Assembly: GCA_028564705.1 (NCBI GenBank)
Contig: JAPXFQ010002889.1
Coordinates: forward strand, 1,612,001 to 1,676,000
Direction of reading: 5' to 3'
DNA: 64,000 nt
Origin: Apricaphanius iberus
Lineage: Eukaryota; Chordata; Actinopteri; Cyprinodontiformes; Aphaniidae
Positions 12,901 through 24,900 of the stretch are shown here, one piece after another (within the stretch, counting starts at the first letter, position 1; every line of letters begins with the position of its first letter). The position numbers were made by a program, and so were the translations under genes. The notes beneath the pieces were generated by a model, which saw only the letters and a list, made by a program, of their open reading frames with translations, was not told the origin of the DNA and made no database searches.

Positions 12901-15900
12901 AGCCTGGTAACAGTTTGTTGTCCTTGCTTCTTGTGACAGTGTCTTCTTAGGTCTTAGTCAGTACATCCAGAGAAGCGGTCCGTGGGTTAAAAGTTCTATA
13001 GTGCTGGAAACAGACACAGACAAACAAACAAGTAAAACAAACATAAATAATTGTGTTATATCATATAACATTTTGAAAACTAGTTTTTATGGTGTAAAAG
13101 TTACAGAGTGGGTTTTTAAACCAAATTCAGCAGTCCAGAAAAAAAACAAAAAACTCATACCAACAGGGAAGGGGGGAGATGGAAGTGTTGTGGGCTGAAG
13201 ATACCATAATAGCATATGAAATCTTTGCTGCAGCAGGACCTGTCCAGCTCACTGTCATAGAATCCATCATAAAAACTACCTTATATCAGAGGGAGTTTGA
13301 AGAGAGCATGAGAGCTGAAGCATAACTTAATTTTTGACTAGTTTTTGATGAAGTTAATGCTGTTTCTGGTCATTGTTTTGTTATCAGGTAATTCTTCTTT
13401 TTTTACCAGTAAAAGTAAAGTAAAAGTTCACATTATTTCCATTTTAAAATTTTGTGATTCGACTTGAAACAAATTGTAAACGCAAATAAACCCCTCATAC
13501 ATCTAGCTGAAAATGAAGGATGGGACAAACTTTCCAGAGAGTGATGTCAGAAACTACAAGATGCATTTCACAGGCATTATTTCACCCAAAGGTAGTAACC
13601 AGCTATCAGGGGGGGAGAGTCCTAACCTTTTCCATTGCCTATAAAACACATTTTTGTTTATATATTTTGTTTAATTATTAAAAAAGGTTGTTTTTTGGCA
13701 AGTAATCTGCGGATGTGTTATTGGAAACCCACAACAAAAGACTCACTGAAGCGGAACAGACATCATTCAGTGTCATCACAGACTGACTCCTCCCTCCACA
13801 ACCTGCAAACATATTGCAAGCCCACACCCCTGTCTCTCTCGCTCTGAACATCTTGAATCTTTTTAGGGGGGGCCTCCTGTGTCCCGTGGGGCCTGATGAC
13901 TGCTTACTGGCTTTGTCCCTTGAATGGTCTTAGCACCGCTCTATTCATCTTGTCCTCAGCAATGATGTTGTCTGTTGTGAAACCCTTTAGCGGGACAGGA
14001 CACAGACTGGACTTTACATCATGTGTAACATAAAGACATATGATAATGACAAGTTCATCCTGTGCTTTTTCCTCAGGGGAAAGAGCCGAGTGTGGAACAA
14101 CAAGGTAAGATGTTGTTTGTAGCTTTACTACAAATAAAGCGCATAAACTTATACCGGTCAGTGCCAGGATAGACAGAGTACAGAAATCCTGTGCGAAAAG
14201 AAAAGGTTTAAACACAATTTTTTCTTAAAATATATATTACACTATCTTTAGTTGTTTGTTTTTTTTGTGTGTTTTTTTGGAATCTGGTTAATTAACTAAA
14301 ATCCCAGCTTTGATTCTCTTGTTGCATCATTGAGGTTGAGTGAGGTTTTGAAATGATTCAAGACTATTTTTATACATTAATTTGTGATGTCAGGGTTCCT
14401 AAACAGTTTTGAAAAAGTATGACAATTTAGGTATTTGCTTTCAAAAATATCTAGTAGGAAACTTGTTAAAATATCCCCTTCTTCAAAATGTTAAATATAG
14501 TTTTAATTTAATTGTTTTTATTTTTCTCTCAGGAGCCAAATTGTTGCTTGTTTAAATGTTTATTAGTCTCAAGGTCAAAAATGGAGTCAACATTTTTAAA
14601 TGTGTTTAGCTCTGGATTAGCAACTATGTTTCTATGTTATTATTTTGAAATCTGCCTTTTCACATTGTGGTATTTTTGTCCCCCTTGTCAATCATTCCTA
14701 GGCCGCCCACCCTTCCCCCTAAACCACAGAAAATGCGGAAACCTAGGCCACGCTCCATGTTTAACCATAAGCTGTTTAATGGCAATATGGAGACCTTCAT
14801 CAAGGTACCCCCTGGTGGTGGTGTATGACTGAGCATCCCTCGGTGATCTGAGAAAACACAGCCAGAGCCTCCTCTGTTGTACTCTTACAGTACATACTTT
14901 AGTTTTCCACTCCTCCCTTTTCCAGCTGCCTTTTGGTTTTAACACCCTGGTTTAACATCTAATTCTCCTTCCTTCCAAAGTAATGCTGTTATATACAGAG
15001 TGGCTGTGAAACGTCCCTTTATTTCCCTGCTGAACAATTTAACATCTCCGGCTTCCTCTCTAAACCCAGTCACTATGATGACTGAGATACAGGAGAGAAC
15101 AGTTTCTCTCTTCTGTCCCTTTCTGCACCTAATCCTGACTGAACTCTGTAGCATAGTGAGTCTGTGTTTAACCACCCTTAACCCCCAGAAGGGTCAGTAA
15201 CGATTTGAGCTTTTTTTTCTAACCCTGTGGTTTCTCTGTCCCTTCTTCCTCTGCTTCTCTGTGCTTTCCTGCTTTCTATCCCAGAGGAAGAAGGAATGCC
15301 CGTACCCGCATTCAGGTATTATTGCTGTTAGAAAATGTAGGACTGGCTGCAAAGGGAAACCAGACTGATGGCACACTTGTATTAGCCACTCACTTTCCTT
15401 TACTGTGCTGCACTTAAAACATATTTTTGTACAACTTCAGCTTTTTGGCACTTTCTTTCAGTAATCTAATAAATCATGTTTTAGTATTTGTGCTTTTCAC
15501 GTTGCACAGTTCAAGACTGATAATGCATGCCAGATGGCTCAGATAAAGTGCTTGCGAGTGTTTTCATATCACCTTCATCCCCCTTGAACATTTTTATATT
15601 TTCTATGCTACGGCTAAAAACTTTAAGATATTTTATTCAGATTTTATGTGATAAAACACAAGGAGGAATACATATGGGAACTTTCTTTACTAATTAAGAT
15701 CTAAAGTCTCTCATGCATTTGAACTTAGGGCAGTACAGTCTGAGATTTCTTAGATAAATTAGGGAAAATGTTAGTAAATAACCACCATCTTGAAGACCAA
15801 ATAACACAGGAGACAGCTCAGGGAAAAATAGTTTTGAGAGGCTGAGAGTAGGGTTATTTATGAGACAATAAATAAAGCTTCACACGTCTCACAGAGCACC

Positions 15901-18900
15901 ATTCATTCTAGTATTTGAAAGTGGAAAGAGTTTAGCATAAACAACAAGTCCAGCAAACCTAGTAAGACCAAGCTATCCACATAAACCAACAGGCTGGGCA
16001 CAGAGAGCATTAACTGGAGAAGCAGCCATGAAGATCAGGTTTAAGTTGAGCATACTACACATTCAACCTTTATGAAATAGAGGCAAGAAGAACTGTGTTG
16101 TTGAAAGAAAGCTGTAAGAAGTTCTGTTTGCATTTTGCCACAAGCCAGCATAGTGAAAAAAGTATTCAGGATCATATGAGACAAATTTACAGCTATATTT
16201 ACTGAAAAGCAGGGTTCTACAAAGGTTTGGCTCAAGGGGCTGAATATCTATGTATGCCACACTTTTTATATTTTTATTTGAGAAACCCCCCCCCAAAAAT
16301 CAAATCATTTAACTTATTCCTTCTGTTTCCAAAATATGGACTACTTTCGGTTGGTCAGGGGGTATGAATCCCTTTGCATGGCACTGTACATGCAACATGA
16401 AACATCATTAACAATTAAGATATGCATTGCTTACTTATTGTAACATGTCTTGTGTATTTATGTCACTGTTCATTTATTTTTATTTCAGGATTCAGGTCAA
16501 CCGATTCCACTTGTTGTTGAAAGCTGTATCAGATACATCAATCTCTATGGTAAGTTTCCCTTTGTGCTTTTCTCACAATTACTTTGGAGCAAAAAGGCAA
16601 CAAAAAAGTCAGTCAAAGACATTGTTTGTGGTCCCCTTTAGTCTTTAAAATGGACAAGAATTGACTGACTCAACTTGAACATTCTCTCCAGCTCTCTCCT
16701 GCCTGAATGTAACTTGACAACAGATAATACACGCAGTTTTGAGACTCCAACTGGTTTTTGTTTAGTTGGGTTCAGTCCGCCCCCTAACCTCTTTAGACTT
16801 CCTCCCTGTCTACCTTCACATCTGTCTTCAGCTCATTGCTGTGGCCTGCAGGCCTTTGCTCTGGATCTGGACCTAATGAAACTACAGAAAACTGATTAGA
16901 AGCCTCTAACTAAAACCACATGCTGCCGGCTCACTGAGGGGGGCCCTTGACTGGAAAAATAAGCATCTCTCTCTTGACGACTAGATTACATTTCCTGACC
17001 TGTGTTATATGTTTCCAAAGCTCTCTCATGAAGCTGGTGATGCAGATTCAAGATAGTGACAGCCAGTGTAGTTCTAAATCAGTGAAATCTGGTTTGGATT
17101 TCTTTTAGGGTTGCAGCAGCAGGGGATATTTCGCGTGCCAGGATCACAGGTGGAAGTCAACGACATCAAAAATTCATTTGAGAGAGGTGAGTCCATCGTC
17201 TATGTTTCCAATTTTTACGTTCATAGCACTTAAACACGATAAACCAATTCAGCCCAAGGTTTGGCTCAGCAGATGCTGTTCTCATTTAGGTGAGGACCCT
17301 CTGGTTGACGACCAGAATGACCACGATATTAACTCAGTGGCAGGGGTGCTGAAGCTGTACTTCAGAGGGCTGGAAAATCCCCTCTTCCCAAAGGAGCATT
17401 TCCTGGATTTCATCTCCACCATCAGTGAGTAAACTGAAAAGGCTTTTAAGAGATGTGATTTGACAAGATATTGAAAGGATTTTTTTTAAAAGTAAGTCTG
17501 TGCTAGGCGCCACATGGAATTAAATATAAAACCATGAGTTTATCGGAACATATTTACATTTTCACACTCTCACATCCATCCACCTACTTCAAATCTCATA
17601 TTTTTTGTAGATTAAATACTCAAAGAAATTACTAATCTGAAAAAGAATTGAAAAAAGTAATTAAAAGAATTGTAAAATATTTAGGGGGAAATCCTGTGTT
17701 ACTTGAAAATGATTCAATTTGCTCTTCATTAGCAATAGGGTATGAGAAACTGAAATCACAAAATGAATTTTAATGAATTTTCAAACGATGTTTACTAGGG
17801 ATGCACCAATACCGATACTGGTATTGGGTATCGGCCCCGATATAGTCTAATGTACATGTATCATATCGGTTTAACTTAACCAATACCATGATCTAATACT
17901 CAAAATGTGGAAAATCTGCAATAAATTCACAAAAAAAGATAAATTTTTTACTTGAAATTTTATTTTTGGGGTAATTTTATGTTTTACATCTGTCATTTTG
18001 TCTTAGTAATGTTTTGTTAGTAGAGTCTGGTGTCTTTAGTCTCTTCAAGAGAGGTATAAGGTGGAAGTTTGGGTATCGACAGATACACAAAATCCAGTCA
18101 TTGGCATCATATTGGGTCTGAAAAAGTCAGATCGGTGAACCCCTAATGTTTAGCATCTTTTGCTTTCTGTTGTCTGTGTTTCAGAGTTGGAGTCGGAAGC
18201 GGAAAGAGCACATCACATCCAGCAGATCATTGTGACTCTTCCTCGCACCGTCATAATCGTCATGAGATACCTTTTTGCGTTTCTCGATCAGTGAGTTTTA
18301 GTCTGTCAAGCTCAAGTTACACCTCCTCCTCTGTAACAAACAATGTGCAAAGATGAGTTTCAGAGGATACCACATTGAATCTCGCACCTTGCTTTGCATG
18401 CAAATGTAATTCTCTTCTGTGTTGAACAAACACGAAATAGATTGCAGGTAAAGGAATGAGACTCAAACTTCTATATATGTAAGGCAATATCTGTTTGAAA
18501 AAGCTATATACAGATCTGAAAACTCATATCCCTCCTCAAGAGTATAATATTCCTCTGATAACGGATGTTATTAATGTTACCTTTTCTTGCTGCTTGCAGA
18601 ACAAAGACGCTGACTTTATATTATATGCTGTTGGACCTATTCCAGCTGCACGATTTCTGCCCACAATTAGCCTGTTAATAATGTGCAAAGACTGATTATT
18701 TTTTTCATGTTTCAGCACTAAAAAATTTGGTCAAAAAGGGTTACTCAGTAGTTTATGCAGGTTAAGTGGATTTCAGTATGTTGGCTTTTTGCAAAGCTTT
18801 TCGAGCAAATGCCACAGCTGTGAAATGAAGCATGTGAAACTGAGTTCCTTTGAAACAAAGCCACTTTGCAACGTTTTTCATTTACTTTCTATCACTATTC

Positions 18901-21900
18901 CTTTCATTGAACAGCTCTGATCTTTCCCAACACCTTCAAAATAAAAACATTATCCTCAAATCCCCGACATTTCTTTCAGTTTTCAGCACATTTTTTTCAA
19001 GCATTTTAGTCTGTCAAATCTCTCTTGCTAAAGGTTTACAAATAAACACTGCACGATTCAACAAAATATCTCAGACCCGCCATATACAGACAGAATCACT
19101 CACCTCTGCTTTCTTGTTCCTCAGTCTTTCCCAGTACAGCGATGAAAACATGATGGATCCCTACAATTTAGCCATCTGCTTCGGCCCCACTCTGATGCCC
19201 ATCCCAGACGGCCAGGATCCTGTGGCATGTCAGGCACATGTCAACGAGGTCATCAAGTCCATCATCATCAACCATGAAGTGATCTTCCCAAATCAGCGTG
19301 AACTGGATGGACCAGTCTATGAGAAGTGCATGACTGGTGGGGAAGAGTACTGGTGAGTAGTGTCTTTATCAGTGGATGAACTCATGAAAATTAGAGTAAT
19401 TTTCATATTATCCTCTATTTTTTTTTATTTGAGTCCATGCCAACAGATGATTAATTATGAAATTTCACTTTACATTTCTTTGTGTAGTGACAGTCCCCAC
19501 AGTGAACCAGGAACCATTGATGAAGCCGATAATGGAACCGAGCCACACACTAGTGATGAAGGTAAATGGTCTGTTGAGAACTTAAGCTGTTTACTAGTAA
19601 GATGCATTGTTATCAGTGTATGTTTCTAGCTTGTATGTCATTTGAAACAGCTAATAAATACACCACAGTGGGTATAGTCAAAATAATGAGCCCATCTCAG
19701 TCCCTGGACCTAAATCCTATAGAAAACCAGCGGGAAATAATTGTCATATATCTCTCTCTCTGTCTGCTCCCAGTGCTGTACAAATGATTAACACTAGGGG
19801 GTGAATGGCAGATTTGTACAGAAAACAACAAATACATTGTTTCTTCCCTACAAAATAAACACAATCAGCTTCTGCCAGTGTAAGGTTATGCTACTGGATT
19901 AAAAGATGAGTTTGTTCTAAGGCTTTTTATACATCTTTATCAGGGGTGCAATTTGAATGTGGAGGGCCAAAAAACGCTTTGGCACAAAATAAAAAGTATA
20001 GACAAGCTGACTGTTTTGAGAATATTTTCCACTCGGTTTCTGAAGGCAAAAAGGCTTATGTGATGTCTGAAGCTAACGGCAACTTTAGTAAACAGTGCTG
20101 GCATGCATTGTAGCCTCTTTAATCCGTGTTGCTGTGTGTATGTGAGCGTGTGCCTCCACCCTCTCCCCGCTCGCTCTTTGTTCTGTGTTATTCAGTGATT
20201 CTCTCGGGATTTTCTCCTTTGTATAGTGTTTCCCCACTCGTTCTCTGAGCTTTGAATGCATAACCGGGCCATACACAGAAGCCAAAGTGTTACTTATACA
20301 CTGAAGGATATCTCCTGTGCTGCCAGGGAAAGGAGCCTCTTAAAATGTCAGCTTTGCAGATGGCTTTGTTGGTTAAGAAGTGCTGACCCAATCTTTTTTT
20401 TTTCTGGTTCTCACTTGAAAAAGGAAGCAAGAACTTTTTGCTTGCCCTTCATACATAACAGTTTTTTGTGTCCTCTGGTAGGAGCCTAATTTTTCATAGA
20501 AGCAAAACAGGCTCATGTTAATTGGGAGCACATCCCCTGTAGTGACGAGGGTAGCCTCTGTCTTTTAATTTAGACTGCATTTGAACTATAGCTCTATTCC
20601 ATTTTCTCTCAAACAGAAGCGATACCATCCAGCTCTGGTGGGCTTTGAACTTCAAACTTTCAGGGCATTTTTCTTTTAAATTGTGTTTTTCCTGCTCACA
20701 ACTGACTGCTGTTGAACAGTTAACTTTGACTGACCCCTGCTGGCCTGTTGGAAGACAATCCATGACACTTTTACAGCTTAGATGCTATAAAAATGTATAC
20801 AAAACCTACATTATTTGCTTATATATTGTATATTTTAATGGAACAAGTAACGAACAAGCCAGCAATTGAAGTGTATATAATGACACCGTTTCAATTAAAT
20901 CAAATTAAATGGTATTATTTTATAATTAATATATCACAATTTTGAATAAATACAGTAAATACATGAATTAAAATGATCATGATAAAAACACATTCTGCAG
21001 TTTGAAATAAGTTGTGCCTGTTTTGATTCTGTACAACTTTATCGACGGATATGTTAGTTTCAAAGGAAAAGGGAAATGCAAAATATATAATCTACCATAT
21101 CCAGTAATTGTGGTCTAAAAATAAAAATTTCCACACAAACTGAAATGTTAAAAAACTTGAACTGTGGTCTGTGAATGCACCTTCCACTGTAATGTATTTC
21201 TCCATTTTGGGATCATTATAAGCCAAAATGTTATTCTCTTTCTTAGCCCAAAGCCTAAAGCATTCAGTACACGACTCAATAAAGGAACAAAGGAGACCGG
21301 AAAAATAGAAGTGGTTTTGATTTTTATTGATATGACTTTTCTTTCTTCCATTAGTAGACCTTTCTTTTTAGAAGGGTAGATGTCATAAACATTCCATGAT
21401 TTCTTACTCAATATATTATTTTACTTATCAAGCGGCAACTGTGAGGCAAAAATATTCTTGACTATGATAAAAGAGTATGAATAGCTTATAAACAGAGAAA
21501 AAAACCAGAATGGGGCAAAATTGTCACTGGTGAACATGGATTGGACGAAAGTTCACAGCAATCATTTCATAAAGTGTGAAACGTGAAGCAAAAAGGAACA
21601 AAGTTCTGGAGCATAAATGTTCTGTCAGTTAATATTTTATAATATTTTGGGGAATTATTTGTTAAATTATCATGGCAGAAGACAAGATGTGGGCTCATAT
21701 GTTTTAGGATAAAATTATGATTTATAATAAAACTTAAACTTGAATAAACTTTAGTTTTTAATAGTTAGAGATGTATATAGGGGCTACAACAATAATTCAC
21801 AAAACAAATAAATCCTAAGCACAATAATATTGTTGTCTATTCCACCTGTATATCCACCTGTATATTAATGAATAAAATAATAGAGCTGCATATTAGGAAG

Positions 21901-24900
21901 ACATGCCATAATTTTGTGAGTGTGATATGATATACATAAAAATACAGCTAAATATTGTCAATGTCTTCATGCTTAGGAAACAGACCCCATCCAATTTATA
22001 GTTACCGTATCCAAGACTTTTTCTGCTCCATTAAACAAAAAACTTCATTCAATATCCTTAAGCAATAGAGAACTTGAATTATATTACTTATACAACTAAC
22101 TGATAATTATTGCATACCAGGAAGTTTTTTGTAAATTTAATTGTTGCCTACTTCACTAACTCAAATGCTATAAGTTATATTGACTACATTGACCTGTTTA
22201 GTATTAAATCATATGGCCTGCATTTGTGTAGCACATTTTCATTCAGAAGAATATATATGGTTTTATACCATATTTAGTAATACACACACTGAAGGTGATA
22301 GGCAGCTTTATAGCCACAGCTGTGCTGGGGCTGAGTGACAAAAGTGAACCTACCATTCTATCTGCACTGCTGAACAACAGCTCGGAAAGCAGGAGATGTG
22401 TCTTGCCAAAGGACAAAGCTAGAGCAAGGGTTTTACTCGGTAACCTACTGGTTATGGGACGAACTCCTACCACCTGAGCCATTGCTGCAAACAAGCCCTC
22501 TTAGTCAGTAACTCCTCCTCCTCCTGCAATGAACACATGGACTGACACCATGATGTTATCATGTCTCTTTACTCATAATTTTTGATAAGAAGATTTTATT
22601 TACTCAAAAATTTTAATTCCATTAAACATATAACTACAGTAAAAGATGAATCTGGTTATAAGTTTTAAGCTTTCTTGACTTGGTTGCTACTTTTGATTAC
22701 AATGATTATACAACTTTTGAGTTCATTGTACTGTTCAGGTTTACAGTGATAGGAGAACCTTCACATGAATGAGTGAATACAATCTTCATTCAAGAAGGTT
22801 GTTTGGTGTGATTCAAACCAAGGCCTTTTTTGCAGCAAGACAAAAGATTATAGTGTGGGGAATTCTCAGATTTATTGAATATTTTGACACATCTTTTAAC
22901 TACAAGAGGAAGTTTTCTATGTCCTTGCAATTTTGTCATTAAAAAAAACTTAACTTATAAACATGTTAGGTCTATTTAGCTAAATACTCTCTTGAATAGT
23001 AGTTTGTCTGAATGCTATACAAATTATTTTATAGATTAAGTATTTTATCTTATGGATCATTTTGACATCTATTTTATTTTCCTTGCATCTCAATGTTTAA
23101 TTAAGTAAACTCCTGGGGTTGATCACAAAGTGATTATATACTCACATAATACATCCTGGATCAGAACTAGATTATAATTAGTTTTTAAATTAAGTTGAAG
23201 AACGTCAAACGGGCGTTTAAAATATTCAAGTTCTCTTTGCATTTTTTCTTGTGTCTTAATTTTTGATAGCAATAACAATTGTTTTGTTTAAATTTTGCCT
23301 TTCGATAAAAAAAGAAGCCCGTATTTCTCTAATCATGAGTTTGAAATATATTTTCTTGTAATTTGCTCATGTGTTTTCAGAGGTTGAGCAAATTGAGGCC
23401 ATCGCCAAGTTCGACTATACAGGACGCAGTCCCAGGGAGCTTTCCTTCAAGAAGGGGGCGTCTCTGCTTCTGTATCACAGGGCCTCTGAGGACTGGTGGG
23501 AGGGTCGTCACAACGGTGTGGACGGTCTCATCCCCCATCAGTACATTGTTGTGCAAGACCTGTACGTAACAATGCCATCAGATTCAGTTGTGTTGCTTGA
23601 AAAAGAATTCTGTCAGCACAGCTTTACTGAAGGTCCATTTAATACAGCAGACTCTCTGTTGTTTCAGGGATGACGCATTCTCTGATAACCTCAGCCAGAA
23701 GGCAGACAGTGAAGCCAGCAGTGGACCGTTACTAGAAGAGAAGGGTTCTTCCAAAAATGATATGCCATCACCGTGCGAGCAGTCAGCAGAATACAATTTT
23801 GGAGGAGTCATGGGGAGGTGATGAAAACAAATAAAAACAAAAATGTTTTTAAAAATTCTAATGTTCTGAAATCTTAGAAAAACATTTCTGATTTCTTTGG
23901 TCGGATTCTCAGGATCAGGCTAAGATCTGACGGCGCTGCAGTACCGCGCCGTCGGAGTGGGGGTGCGGAGACCCACAGCCCAACCAGAGTGCCTGACACT
24001 CCGCCGCGGGCCGCTGCCTGTCCAAGCAGCCCTCATAAAATATCCATCAGCAAGGCTCGCATGGAAAGCCCAGAAAAGAGGCGACTTGGCACTTTTGGTA
24101 GCGCAGGGAGTATTAACTATCCAGACAGGAAGGCGTATCCTGAGGGACATCCACTGAGACAAGTGCCGGGGGCCACTCGCCACAGCAGCCTGGGGGACCA
24201 CAAAACACTGGAAACCGAGGCTCTGGCTGAGGTAAGACTTGTTACTGACTCACACTTTCTTCACCTTACAAACATAGATTATACTGGGATTTGTATATTT
24301 CTTAATGAATTAAAGTCTGGAAGAATAGCATGTATTCAGCCCTCAACTGCCTATCTACCAAGACATGGATGTCCATCTAAACCAATAGACTGGACTTAGG
24401 GAACCTTAAACAGAGAAACTCCCCATGGTCTCTCTTGAGTAGCTGCAGAGAAACAACACAAAGATGGGGCAATGGGTTAACAGGATAACTTTTAGCATGC
24501 ACTTCCCAGATCTATAAAAGAATGGCCCTAAAACCTATTGCTGAAAGAAGACTCCTATAAGAATTCCGATTTGCCTTGATATGGAATGGTTTGGATCAAA
24601 TCATATCCATGTATTACAATGGCCTAGTCAAAGTCTAGATCTAAATCCATAGAAAAACCAAAAAATGTGTGTTCTCACCCCTCCTTTCCACCGGACGCGT
24701 CAGCAGCATGTTACAGCAGCAGCACGTCATATGCGGCTGTTAGCCACCGCTGTAATCAATACAATCCTTTCCATCAGAGGCGAAAGCAGCACGAGTTTGC
24801 CCCGTCACAGGAGCATCATCTCGCAGCACTTTTCTAAATATACACAGCAGTCCTATTTTCCATGCGCTACGCCTGTGAAACGTGTAAATTTCGACAGTTT

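Noticed and set aside
13904..14215. 103-codon minus-strand frame
   Set aside because: It overlaps the srgap3 microexon on the other strand, shows no family resemblance and has no splice or promoter context.
18850..19124. In-frame N-terminal extension of the exon at 19125
   Set aside because: The frame is open upstream but a clear CCTCAG acceptor lies at 19119-19124 and the RhoGAP alignment starts there.
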